Source: Nicotiana tabacum
Lineage: Eukaryota > Streptophyta > Magnoliopsida > Solanales > Solanaceae
DNA length: 64,000 nucleotides
Direction: 5' to 3'
Assembly: GCF_000715075.1 (NCBI RefSeq)
Contig: NC_134089.1
Location: 69,732,697 to 69,796,696, forward strand
A model generated the notes under the pieces. That model ran no database searches. It was given only the letters and a program-made list of their open reading frames with translations, and was not told where the DNA came from. Positions 43,884 to 54,785 of the stretch are shown one piece after another; position 1 is the first letter of the stretch, and each line of letters starts with the position of its first letter. The translations under genes and the position numbers were made by a program.

Positions 43884-45866
43884 TGTAACGACTCGGCGGT
43901 TCGTTTTGAGAAATTAAGCTCTATTTGGGGGTGGAAGGTCTGGAACAGCTTCATAATATGAGTATCGACTTGCGTGCATGGTTGAATTTAGTTAACGGAT
44001 GATTCAGAGTCAAATTGGAAGAAGGAATCTAGTTTTGGAAATTTAAGCGGTGAGAATTTGACCGGAACTTAACTTTTGAGTAAGGGCCCCAGAATGGATT
44101 TTGGGTGATCTCAACAGCTCCGTATGGTAATTTTGGACTTAGGCGCGCGTCCGGATTCAGATTTGGAGGTCCGTAGGGCAATTTGAGGCATTTCGGCGAA
44201 AGTTAGAAAAGTTGAAGTTTGGAAAATGGAGAAGTTTGATCTATAGTTGGCTTTTGTAATATCGGGGTCAGAATGAGATTCCGAGAGTTGGAACGGCTCC
44301 ATTATGTCATTTTAGACATGTCTGCAAAATTTGCCGTCATTCCGGGTTGATTTGATTGGTTTCGGCAAAGGTTTTCGAAGTTGGAAGATTTGAAAGTTCC
44401 TAAGTTCGATTCATGGTGTGATTCATCGTTTCGGCATTGTTTGATGTGATTTGAGACATCGAGCGAATCCATGTTAAGTTATATGACTTGTTGGTACGCT
44501 TGGACAGGGTCTCGAGGGCCCCGGGTGTGTTTCGGACGAGTCGCGGATGATTTTCCATGGTTTTGGGAAGGCTGAGTTCTGGTGTAATCGCACCTGCGGA
44601 CCCTGGGCACAGGTGCGATGGTCGCAGGCGCAAAGGAGGAAGCGCAGGTGCGAGAGGAGTTGGTTTGGGCAGTCTCCGCAGATGCGGAGAATTGGAACGC
44701 ACGTGCAGTGCTGCAGGAGCGGATCCCTAGGTGCAGAAGCGGAGTAAAGCGCATGTGCGATTGGTCAGGCGCACCTGCGGTTGCGCAAATGCAGTTAAGT
44801 TGGTCGCAGGTGCAGCAGTTTTGGCAGAATCATATAAGTCGAGGGTTTGGCCATTTCCTTCATAATTTTAGTTTTAAACTTCGGATTTGGGAGCTTCTTT
44901 TGGGATTTTTCAAGCAAATCGATTGGGTAAGTATTCTTCACCTAGAATCTAACATATTTCATGATTTTGTCTTCATTTTTATCACTTAATTTGTGTTTTG
45001 AGTTGAGGAAAATGTTGGTTTTAAAAGAAAAGTTCTAAAATGAAAAATTGTGATTTGAGGGACCAAATGGTATCGGAATTTGATAATTTTTGTATGGTTG
45101 AGCTCATATTGGAATGGGTATTCGGATTTTGTAAAATTTGTCGGGTTCCGAGGTGTGGGTTCGGGGGTCGACTGTTGGACTAATTTTCGAATTTTGTTAA
45201 AGATTGAGACTTTATAATCTGGAATGATTTTTATGTGTTTTATTTGTGTTTTGAAGTTAATTTGGTTAGATTTGAGTCGTCTGGAGGTCTTTTCACCCGA
45301 GGAGTGCATTTTAGAGTATCAGACTGTCATCTTTGAGGTAAGTATCTTGCCTAACCTTGTGCCCTTAGGATTTGAGTCTTCTATGTTGATTGTAGTTCGT
45401 GTACGCGAGGTTACGATTGCATACTCGGACTTATTTGGGGGAAATTGGCCTTTTAGGGTTTTTAGGTCCTCATATTCACTATGTATGAAGTTATTCTTGG
45501 TATGACTGAGTTCCTGCTTATTAGTTTCGCCTCTACATGCTTAACTGGAATTAATTATTTCATGATTCACCCTTATTACCTAATTGACATCCTATTTGAT
45601 CTAACTGAAGAATTTTGTCTCTCCTATTGTCATGCTATCTTTTTGTAGTTGCTTGTCCTATTGAGAATTTATCATTTATCCCTCCTGAAATCGTTTAGTC
45701 TTAAGTGAAGCTAAGATCATCTTTCCTTAATTGAATTGTCGAATATCCTCATAATTGTGCAACCTTAAAAGGAGTTAGATAACCTATATCCTTGTTGACT
45801 TACCTTTATTTGGGACAACTTGACTCGTGTTGATTTCTTTATTATTGACTTGTATATTGTGGGATC
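43884..45866 (+). mobile_element. Tekay/Del-type LTR (F), interrupted by element D
   Basis: It starts TGTAACGACTCGGCGG and runs through the family segments: CpG-rich words based on GCAGGTGCGA (44580-44820), a TATA-like ATATAAG at about 44832, a GAGGTAAGT-like site near 45336 and later T-rich text. At 45867 element D begins. The rest must lie beyond the right edge. The bases GGATC (45862-45866) are D's expected target duplication, with the partner outside the window. Confidence 0.8.
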
Positions 45867-46603
45867 TGTTTACCATAAAAACGGTAATAACAATTAAATT
45901 TGTTGATGAGACTCTAAAAATACGTGATCTATTTTTATGCTAGTTTGTTAGGCAGTTTGATACTATGTATGTGAGACTTAGAGACGAAATAAGAGTAAAA
46001 GATAAAGTGATAAGCAAACTGATGGGCCAATTATTGCGGCCTCGAGCTGGTCGATTCAGGGTCTCAGAGTCAATTCCGGAGCTCGACTGGGAGCTATCGA
46101 AGGTAATCGAGATACTGCTAACATTTATACTAAAATCAATGGAGGCTCTTTATGGCTAATAATAAGTAAGAAATGAAGAGCAATAATGGAGATAATAAAT
46201 GAGAGAAATAATATCAAGGGATTATGTTAGAGAGCAAAAGAGAATATTCTTGTATATTTCGTGTGGAGCAATTGGAACAACAGTGGTTACAAAGTGGCAA
46301 GGATCCCCTTTATATAGGAGGGGAATCCCAACATAGTACAAAATACATTAATGACAAAGAAGTGGAGATGGGACAACTAGAAGATATCCTGATTAAAGGC
46401 TTGGATAGCTCTGTCAGTCCTAGCCACGTGCCTTGGGAACTCCCCGTTTCTACCGTGGTCGAGGCCAATGTTGTCCCGAGGTTGGGCCTCGACGAACCTC
46501 GAGGGAGGAGACTCAATCATAACCTTGTAGCATTGAGTCTTTGAGATGGTCTTCTGAGGTGCCTGATGTCGAGAAATTGGGCTCTCCGATTTCACCCTAT
46601 ACA
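45867..46603 (-). mobile_element. 3' LTR of element D
   Basis: The 737-bp LTR (plus strand TGTTTACCATAAAAACGG...CCTATACA) aligns along its length with both LTRs of C. It has an intact TATATAAA box on the minus strand at 46309-46316. Confidence 0.88.
46309..46316 (-). promoter_or_regulatory. TATA box of element D 3' LTR
   Basis: The minus strand reads CCTATATAAAGGGGATCC, the same context as in C's 5' LTR. Transcription from here would run leftward out of the element. Confidence 0.65.
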
Positions 46604-46622
46604 GATAGTCCCCGCATTTCTT
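46604..46622 (-). other. Polypurine tract of element D
   Basis: On the minus strand AAGAAATGCGGGGACTATC runs into the LTR start TGTATAGGG. It is the expected plus-strand primer site. Element C lacks this sequence. Confidence 0.75.
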
Positions 46623-46685
46623 AGAAAGGAACGACGAGAAATGATTATGAGCTTTTAACCCGAGGGCGTCATCGTTGTGACATTA

Positions 46686-46810
46686 GCCAATCAGAGCACT
46701 AAATGACATGCCCAAAAAACCGTGCAAGGGTCGCCGTCAGATGCGACTATCGAGAAGCCCACGAACCGCTACCAGTTCGTCCCTTCCGCTTCCCACACAG
46801 CTCCTATAAA
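46686..46810 (+). promoter_or_regulatory. Promoter-like region of the first antisense gene in D
   Basis: A CAAT box (GCCAATCA, 46686-46693) and a TATA box (CTATAAAGG, from 46804) lie in the usual order and spacing on the plus strand, about 115 bp before the ATG at 46925. Between TATA and ATG the DNA is pyrimidine-rich like a plant 5' UTR. The direction is opposite to the element's LTR promoter. Confidence 0.6.
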
Positions 46811-46924
46811 GGCACTAATTGTTGGATAACTTTCACTTTCCCAACTACTTTAGATTTGCAAAGCCATACCCATCCCTACTTGAATCCTTTCTTCTTGCTT
46901 TCTCAGAGAAATTTCACCACCATC

Positions 46925-49732
46925 ATGGCTAGAACCTCCAAGACGGTTCCTCGGAAAGACGAGGATGCCTCTTCATCTCGAAAGTCTAATGGGAAACCCA
47001 AAGCGATACCTACCTTGGAACAATGTACTCCCTCCAAGCTTGATATGTCGAAGGACTTTACCATTGATACCACTTCATCCATATCGGGCTAATGTGAACA
47101 TGTGTCCTGATACATTAGTGGCGTACCCAACATAAAGGCGGTGAAGACAGACTACTGATGGGACAAGGCAGTAAAGGTGGAGATTCCCAGCCCTGATGAA
47201 AATATAACGGATTACAAGGCTGGCTTCTTTCATATTATACTTACCCATTTACTTTGGGTCCTGCCGATTCCTCTAAATCCTCTCCCCCAAAGATAGATCC
47301 GGTTATCCTTGATTTTTGTGACAAATATCAAGTGACGCTGGGTCAAATTTACCCTTCTTTATGGAGGATAGTCTTGATGCTCTGCCATTTCACCGAAGGG
47401 GTTCCGGGTGAGATCTTTACCCTCAACCATTTGATTAGGTTGTACAGCCCTCAATCCAAAAAATCATTTTACTCGAGCACCAACGAGGGGAAGGATCGAG
47501 GGTGGATGAGTAGGTTTACCCGAGTGAGGACTTCGGACATCATTCCGGCTGAGAGGATGCCTTTCCCAGAGAAGTGGAACACACGACATAAGCATTTTTT
47601 TCTTAGTCATGTTTTGTGATTTTCTTTCCTTTCTTCCGGAATAATAACCTCTTTGTGTTTCTTGTAGCCGCCGCTTTGTACCCTGAAACGGTTTCGGATT
47701 TTTTGGGCTGGATTGAACGGTTGGACACCGCGTTCCTATATCTTGATCGGTCTTGGACCGACTTGGCTAAGAAGCTGTGGGTGTCCAAGAATCATGGTAA
47801 AGCTTCCTTATCACCTACGTTTTAGATTTACATTTCTCCCCGTATCATTTGTGCTAACAAACTATGGTTACTACGCTTGTGCAGGCCTTGGAGAGAATAT
47901 GTTGATGAGGCCACCCTCTGGTGGCAAGATGGAGGCTCCGGAGCACGACAAGGGCAAGAAAAAGAAAGGTAAGATAAGCATTCAGATGGCACCGTATGAG
48001 GCTTTATATGGTAGGCGGTGTAGATCCCCGGTGGGTTGGTTTGAGCCGGGTGAGGCTAGATTATTGGGCACAGACATGGTTCAGGATGCTTTGGAAAAGG
48101 TTAAGGTGATTCAGGATAGACTCCATACAGCCCAGTCCAGACAAAAGAGTTACGCGAACCGGAAGGTTCGTGATGTTTCTCATATGGTTGGAGAACGGGT
48201 TCTACTTCGGGTTTCGCCTATAAAGGGCATTATGAGATTCAGGAAGAAAGGGAAGTTGAGTCTGAGGTTTATTAGTCCTTTTGAGATATTGAGGCGTGTT
48301 GGGGAGGTTGCTTATGAGCTTGCCTTACCTCCCATCTTGACAGGAATTCATCCGGTATTTCATGTTTTGATGCTCCGGAGGTATCACGGTGTCCGTCGCA
48401 CGTGTTGGATTTCAGTTCAGTCCAGTTGGACAAGGATCTATCTTAAGTTGAGGAGCCAGTGGCAATATTGGATAGGCAGGTTCGGAAGCTAAGGTCAAAG
48501 AACATTGCATCAGTGAAGGTTCAGTGGCAAGGTCAATTGTAGAGAAGGCGACTTGGGAGACCGAGCAGGATATGCGCAGTCGTTACCCTCATCTTTTCAC
48601 TACTTTAGGTATGCATCTATGCTCGTTCGAGGACGAACGAATGTTTAAGTGTAGGAGGATGTAACAAACCGGCCGGTCATTTTAAGAATTAACGCCCCAA
48701 TCCCCTATTAACTACTTTCCCCGAGTTTGTTTCTGCTATTTTGATTCGCCGGGATGTCTGGTTTTGAGTTTCGAAGTGTTTTAGGACACTTAGTCCCTAA
48801 ATGAGATCTTAGGCTTTAGAATTTGGTTATTGCGCTCGTACAGGCCTTGGAGAGAATATGCCGATGAGGCCACCCCTTGGTGGCAAGATGGAGGCTTTAG
48901 AGCCCGACAAGGGCAAGAAAAGGAAATGTAAGGAGACTGCCAATCCTCCTGTGGCAGGTGATAATTTCTATAAGTATATTTCTATTAGTCTCGAGCATCT
49001 CCCTTCATTCTTCTAACTCTTCTGTTTTGTTGTAGTGCAAGAAGATGTATGATCATGCCCTCTCCAGGCTTAATAAGGAGCTTTCATGTCGTGAGAAGGA
49101 GCTTCAGAAGCTGTCCTTGAGACTGCGAGAGTCGGAGGTCCGTTCTGCCCGGAAGGAGAAAGAGTCAGGCGAGCTTCGGGCTACTTTGGAGGGAGCACTC
49201 CAAGAAAAAGCTGCCCTTGCCGAGCAGGTATTTTGTTATGCATGAGTCTTTCTTTTGCTCCCATAATTCGATATTGATTGGTTTACTTTTCTTTTTGTAG
49301 GTCGAGCAAAATGACTCACAGATTAGGCGATTGAATGTGGAGATCCTCGGGCTGAGGAAGCAAAATGAGGTAGTGACCTCGAAGTTGGCATCGACCCATG
49401 ATCTTCTCAAGGATGCACGAAAGGAGATTGCTGCGCTGGTTGCGGCCAAGTCCGAGATCGAAGGAAATGTTGCTACTTACCTGAAGGACGCAGCCACGAT
49501 GATTCAAATAGCCCGTGATGTATCGATAAGGGCCGAGCAGAAACTGGCTTGGGCCATCGAACATGCAAGGGCGGAGGCGAGGAGGAAAACCTTGGAGGAG
49601 ATCAAGGCCGAAGGCGTTGATCTGTTAGTTGGAATTGAGGAGGCCCGGGAGCTGGAGAGGGAGTTGGCACTTTTGATCATCCCAGACCAAGATCCTGGAG
49701 ATGGTTCAGAGGGTTGTGGTGATGAGGAGTAG
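46925..49732 (+). pseudogene. First antisense gene of D: Transposase_28-like and coiled-coil protein, interrupted
   Basis: The start ATCATGGCT at 46925 gives MARTSKTVPRKDEDASSSRK. Exon 1 (to about 47587) encodes a Ser/Lys-rich N-terminus, three in-frame stops (47090, 47111, 47156), then after a frameshift near 47240 a conserved domain: VILDFCDKYQVTLGQIYPSL, then IFTLNHLIRLYSPQ. This resembles the plant 'putative gypsy type transposon' (Transposase_28-type) domain. The exon 1 donor reads CATAAGC, apparently mutated from GTAAGC. Exon 2 is 47668-47796 (129 bp, ALYPETVSDFLGWIERLDTA). Exon 3 occurs twice, at 47885 and 48844-48957, around a foreign insert. Exon 4 (49036-49227) and exon 5 (49301-49732) encode long coiled coils. 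Introns at 47797-47884, 48958-49035 and 49228-49300 keep GT-AG ends. The role is unknown; nonsense and frameshift changes indicate a pseudogene now. Confidence 0.78.
47976..48826 (+). mobile_element. Tekay integrase end plus LTR start, inserted in antisense gene exon 3
   Basis: It begins in the integrase C-terminal part (SIQMAPYEALYGRRCRSPVG, GERVLLRVSPIKGIMRFRKK), continues through a frameshifted chromodomain-like tail to a stop that overlaps the LTR start (TGTAACAAACCGGCCGG, 48660) and includes 167 bp of LTR that match the solo LTR start (37833 on). It has no element termini of its own. It is bordered by a duplicated piece of the antisense gene (47872-47975 and 48827-48931), with short shared bases at the joints (GTAAG left, TGG right). 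Confidence 0.88.
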
Positions 49733-50350
49733 GCCTTGTGTTGCTTTTGCTTTTTTCCTTTTTTCTTTCTGTGCATGTACTCCCGGGGGAGTGAATCTTG
49801 TAAATACGCCCCTTGTAAATAAATTTTTGGCAATGAAAAGGGGTTTTTTTCTGCCCCAAGTCTTTCCATTCTTTATATCTTGCTGCTCTTGCGGAGGTAA
49901 TCTTCGAATTGTAATAATAATCCTTTGGAGCCCATTGTTGGAGTAATCGGAACCCCTGAAATCGGGTCCTATATCGAAGTTAGGTTGATTGCTTCCTTGG
50001 GGTCGATGCTTGTGATGGCAAGAGTCCCCCGAGGTCTCGATAACCCTCGACTTTCGTGGGGTAGTAGAATTCATGCGATCCGATAAAGGGGACCCCGGGG
50101 TGGTCCCGCCAGTACATTTCCCAAAGAAAAAGTGACGTTACCATGGCCAGGATTAATTGGCCTTCTAGGTAGGCGAGCAGCCGCTGCTTTGCCCCTATAT
50201 ATTCATTCACTTGCTACCTTAGTGGAGATTCTGCTACTCTGAGTAAGTATTTCTCTCATAGAACTTGGTGCTTTGCGCTAGTTCTCTCGTTGCTTCAAAT
50301 CAAATTCTTTGCCCAGATTTATATCTCCCTCCTCTTATTTCATCGCAGCC
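49733..50350 (+). promoter_or_regulatory. 3' flank of first and promoter region of second antisense gene
   Basis: AATAAA at 49818-49823, 86 bp after the stop, is a plausible poly(A) signal. A TATA-like CTATATAT at 50195-50202 lies about 150 bp before the second ATG (50351). No CAAT box is obvious. Minus-strand frames here (49504-50074) are shadows. Confidence 0.45.
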
Positions 50351-52400
50351 ATGACTGCTACGTCGATATTTGCCCATCAAGGAGAGGGGAGTTCTGCCTC
50401 TACTCCGCGTTTGGTCAGTGGTACACCGCCGACGCCCGGTGAGCGGGCCTCGAGGTACTTTGTCTTGAGGAAAGACTTTACGTTGGAGAGGCCTCCCAAT
50501 GTTTAAGGACATCGGGAGCACGCGTCGAGGTTCATCTCACCAATGGGGGAGGAGTACCTCGAAATGATCAGAAAAGACTGTGGATGGGGAGAAGGAGTGG
50601 TGCTACAAGTACCTTCCTATGGGGAGAGCATCAGGACCTACGTCGAGGGGTTTTTGAGCGTGTATACGCACACTTTTACATCGGGTCCCCCCAACCGGAT
50701 CGTGCTTGAGTTTTATCGAAGATATCAGGTTACCTTGGTGCAGGTTCACCCATCCCTTTGGAAGATAGTGTAGATGATAAGATACTTTATAGAGAAGGCC
50801 GAGCTCGATCTACCCGGTCTCCTACCGTCGGCGGTGAAGAGAACGAAGACCGAGGATGGATGAGCTGATTCATTCGAGCTCGGAAGACTGATATCATTCC
50901 TAGAGAGTTTTTTCCCTTTCTTGAGAAATGGAATTTCACACGTAAGTGTCATACCTGTATTTTTATTACTTTGTATGGAGGCGGGCTCCATAATGACACT
51001 TTTATTCATATATATTTTTGTAGCGACTCCTTGGTTGCCGAACGAGGTCCCGGATTTGGTCGAGTGGTCTCGTAAGTTGGCTGCTTGTTCGACCTATGAT
51101 AAGCGCAAGTGGTAAGACCTGTCCAAGGGGAGATAGGAGGCAAATCATCGTGGTAGGCGCATGGTGGCTTATTTCCCAGAATGGTACTTTTCTTTTTAGT
51201 GTACTAACTTAGCTGCCGCAGGTATTGCAGATTTTTCCCAAATGAAGCCATGTCCTTTGGGGGAGGAAGAGAGACTGCCGACCTCGGGATCGAGGGTCGA
51301 TGATAAACAAAAGGAATCTCCGGGGTGTGAGGAGGCTCGCAGCGGGGCGAGTCCTTCTCAGCGGATCAAGAGAGGCGATTCGACCGATCAATCAGTTTCG
51401 GAGGCTTCCGTTCTCGAAAGAACATTCCCCGTTTCTGCTGATGGCACTTCAAAGAGTGAGGAGCGCGTGGTGCCTTATTCTTCTCTTGACAAAGGCGCTT
51501 CGGGTGATACTAAGCCATCGGACATTGGCTCAGCTTTTGGTGAAGCTCAGCGGCTCGGAATTATGGTAAGATTGGTAGCCGGCATAAGACTCTTCCGATT
51601 TCACACTCTTCCTTTCTTATTGAATTTTCTTTTGCAGGCCTTTGACAGGCTCAAATCCGAGCTACTTCGCTATGAGGTTTCATTGCGGAGAACTTTGGGA
51701 TAGGGAGAAATACCTTAAGCTTCTTTATGTGAAAAAAGAAAGCAAGCTGGTATCCCTATGGTGTGAGGCGGATCGAAGCCAGAGCCGCAAGAGCTGCCTC
51801 GAGAGACAGGTATCTTGTATTTCACGTTGATGTATGCTCCTTATTTCATTTTCGGAGGTTAATGTTTCGATATTTTAGTTGAAGAGCAAAACATAGGAGT
51901 TGGAGCGACTTTGGGGGTAAGTTGGTAGGGTCAAATATGAGTTCGACGAGCTGCAAGCCCATGTAGATGCCCAAGTTGGGGCCAAGGAGAGTGTTTTGGC
52001 TAAAGTTTCCACCTTGGAGATGCAGATCCAGACCGCTCGTGCGAGTGATTCTGCTCAGGCGAATATGATCGCAAGGCTCGAGTCTGAGCTTTCGAAGTCG
52101 AAGGCCGAGGTGGTGAATGCCCGGGCCGAGGCTGTGATGAGCTGCATTAGGGCGGATCAGAGAGCGGCGGCCTATTTGAAGAGTGTTGCCGCTGCTAGAG
52201 CTGAGGTAAGGAGAAATCTTGGTCATGGAAGCAGCGGCAAAGAGTACACGAAGTGCAAATGTCGGAGGGAAACCCTCGAGAAAGTTCATGCCAGGGGTTT
52301 CGATCTCTCGGAGGAGATCGGGCAAGCCAAGGCGGAGGAGTGTGATGCCAAGTTCCTTCTGTCCGATGCCGAAGATGGCGAGGACGGGGACGTAGTCCCC
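50351..52400 (+). pseudogene. Second antisense gene of D: paralogous Transposase_28-like and coiled-coil protein
   Basis: The ATG at 50351 follows TCGCAGCC. Exon 1 (to 50941) encodes RYFVLRKDFTLERPPN, a stop at 50504 (TAA, probably from Gln), then SPMGEEYLEMIRKDCGWGEG and the conserved domain RIVLEFYRRYQVTLVQVHPS, with further damage (stop at 50771, deletion after ELDLPG). The donor CACGTAAGTG (50942) is consensus. Exon 2 is 51024-51152 (129 bp, as in the first gene; WLPNEVPDLVEWSRKLAACS). Exon 3 is 51222-51565 (Ser-rich acidic linker). Exon 4 is 51638-51809 and exon 5 51879-52400, with coiled coil EMQIQTARASDSAQANMIAR and end LLSDAEDGEDG. Introns 50942-51023, 51153-51221, 51566-51637 and 51810-51878 are GT-AG. 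A small deletion removes the stop used in C's copy, so the frame runs to 52568. Confidence 0.75.
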
Positions 52401-54480
52401 AAGGGGGACGTCTATTTTCTTTCTTTGTCTTTGTATATAGTGTTTTCACAGTACACTATAAATGGAGCTTGTATTTTATTACATGTATGTATAAGGGGAA
52501 ACCTCGCAATTTTTGTACCTTCCGGGTTCCTTTTTCTCGAGATTTCGGCCAGATCAGTCGACCTTTGAGATGGTAGGAATCCATAGATTCGTGATACGAC
52601 CCTAGGGCTCGTTAGGCTGGCTCGTAGGCTCTTACGCGCTTGGTCGATGTGACCTTTTATTTGGGCTGGTGACGATGGCCCTTACGCCTTGGGCTGATGC
52701 GGACCTTTTAGTGTGGGCTGGCGATAGTGGCTCTTACGCCTTGGGTTGAAGCGACCTTTTATGTGCGTGGCCATAAGGCTCATTAGGATGGCGACAATGG
52801 CTCTTACGCCTTTTCCCTTAGGCATATTTGGTTAACTGTTTTGAGTCCAATCTCCGAATCGGGTTACGACTCGAGCTCATTTTGACCCTCAAGTTTTCAG
52901 ATTTCAAGCTGTGATAGTGGCTCTTACGCTTTTGGTCGGTGCAAACTTTTATGAGTGTGGCCCTGAGGCTTATTAGGCTAGCGACAATGGCTCTTACACG
53001 CTTGGTTGATGCGACCATTTATGTGGGATTTATTTTTCCCTCAATAAGGATAGATAATGTTTGCCTGATTTTTCAACGGCTTAATAAAAAACCTCTATTG
53101 TAAGTCGTTATATGGCGATGATCGAGCACTTCGGAAGGTTTGGCTCGGAGGCTGAGTATCTCGAAACCGATGTTTAGGAGCTGACGTGGTCAAAGCTCTT
53201 TTGCCTGTATTGAGGGTAGCCTGTTTAACCGGTTCTTTCTGGAGTAGATTCAGAGTAATTGAAGGCCTGTGATTTGTAGCGACAGTAAGGCATCCCCGAG
53301 TCACGTTAGTTTGGCTGGTACAGCCGTGTGACCAGAGTCACTTGTGTTTGGTCGGAGCCTTTGAGTCCCGAGTGAAGTAGTTTTGGCATTTATATCAAGG
53401 GTATGCCTTTTTAGGGGTCTTACAAGTTCGATATATAGCAGAAACTTTGGGATCGGGTTTATGGCTTTAGTAAGGTCTTACAAGTTTTACATGCCATTGA
53501 GGTATTATAGTTTTGGATATTTGGTATGCCTTGCTTGAGGTCTTACAGATATAGTTGTTTCCTTATGTAGGTCTTACGAGACCGAGTCTGCCCGCTTGGG
53601 GTCTTATGGCCTCAGGTTTTGATAAGTCGATGGAGGTGGCGCTTGATGGCAGTCCCCGAGTCGTCGAGGGTTTCTTGACTCGAGAGCCATTATCTTCAAA
53701 ATTTGTATTGCCTCGTCGAGGCCTTACGATTTGGAGATCCTGACCCTAAGGTCGTGCATTTTTTTGAGATTTTGACGCCAGTCCCCGAGTATTCGGGGTA
53801 CTTTCGGCATTGGAGATATTTCGCAATTTTCATGTTGCCTCATCTGAGGGCTTATGATTTTGGAGTCCTGACCCGGAGGTCGTTCAGGTGTTGAATTGTT
53901 GACGCCAGTCCCCGAGTGTTTGGGACCTTTTTGGGGGAGAAGTCATTTTTTCGGAGGTGCCGGGCTTCTTTTGGAGTGCGAGATGCTTTGATAAAAGACA
54001 TTCTTCAATTGTTTGGTACAAATGTACATGTTTTTGCTATCGGGGGCCCGGATATACGAGCAGTGTTCAACCGTTTGTCCTGGTACATCATTTTCCTATT
54101 GGGACCCCATTTGTTATTCCTTGGCTTTTCCGAGCGGATGGCCTTCCGGGGGGGATTCCCCCCAATGTTCGAGGTTGATTACAAAAGAAGCCTTGAACAC
54201 TTGTTGGATCTTCCGAATGTAGCATATGGATGTTGCCTCATTAAAAACCTTGTTGGTAAAACCCTTTCGAGATAAAAACTCGGTCTAAGGAAAAGAGTGC
54301 AACAGATGCTTTAAAATCTTAAGGTCTTCGAGTTGGGTTAGCGCTTTGACTGCTTCGGTCCGGCGCCTGCATAAGGGTTAGTATGAAATATGAATTGAAA
54401 AGGGAGATGGTTATACTTTAGTGGCAATGGCGCTTTCGAACCTTGGAGATGGTCTCGCGGCTGCTATTTTTTAATCGATT
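52401..54480. repeat. Spacer of element D with tandem arrays
   Basis: It is collinear with 28490-30640 of C. GGCTCTTACGCCTTGGG units occur at about 52610-53030. A unit of 127-129 bp starts CAGTCCCCGAGT at 53650, 53779 and 53906. AAACCTTGTTGGTAAAACCC lies at 54246. No gene is seen. The plus-strand frame 53916-54275 crosses the repeats and is not convincing. Confidence 0.75.
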
Positions 54481-54489
54481 TATCGCTTA

Positions 54490-54785
54490 GTCCCTCCGCT
54501 GGAGGGGACTTCTGTGTTTCGGCTAGTGGCGATCATCTTAAAAGATCGTGTGGATGGCATGTTGCAGCTCGTCTGCCTTGTCCCTTTTGGCTATTTCCTT
54601 TTCTCGAAGCCAATTTTTGGCTTGGTCGCTGAGAATTCCGAAGATGGCCATTGTCGAGTAACCGGGCCACTTCCTCCCGGAGTTGCTGGCAATCTTCGGT
54701 CCTTTGTTCGTGCATGTTGTGAAATTCGCATACTATAGTTTCTTTACGAAGGATCTAATTGTATAGGTCTGGGCCATCTGGCATC
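54490..54785 (-). pseudogene. C-terminal gag remnant of element D with zinc-knuckle sequence
   Basis: On the minus strand the frame runs from the B junction through CEFHNMHEQRTEDC (about 54690-54730), a C-x2-H-x-x-H-type knuckle variant, then QQLREEVARLLDNGHLRNSQ and a basic tail, stop near 54533. It matches the damaged region of C at 31103-31200. It ends directly in the array spacer, without the protease stub of C. The N-terminal part lies beyond element B. Confidence 0.7.

Larger units (their letters stand above)
45867..54785 (-). mobile_element. Element D: Tat-like element carrying two antisense genes (5' part outside window)
   Basis: It is homologous to C and on the minus strand. The 3' LTR is at 45867-46603, the PPT at 46604-46622, then two genes on the plus strand (46925-49732 and 50351-52400), array-filled spacer (52401-54480) and the C-terminal end of gag (54490-54785). 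Element B has inserted inside gag, so PBS and 5' LTR fall beyond the window. In D the spacer follows gag directly, with no sign of protease, RT or integrase. At least 8.9 kb of D is visible. Confidence 0.82.
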
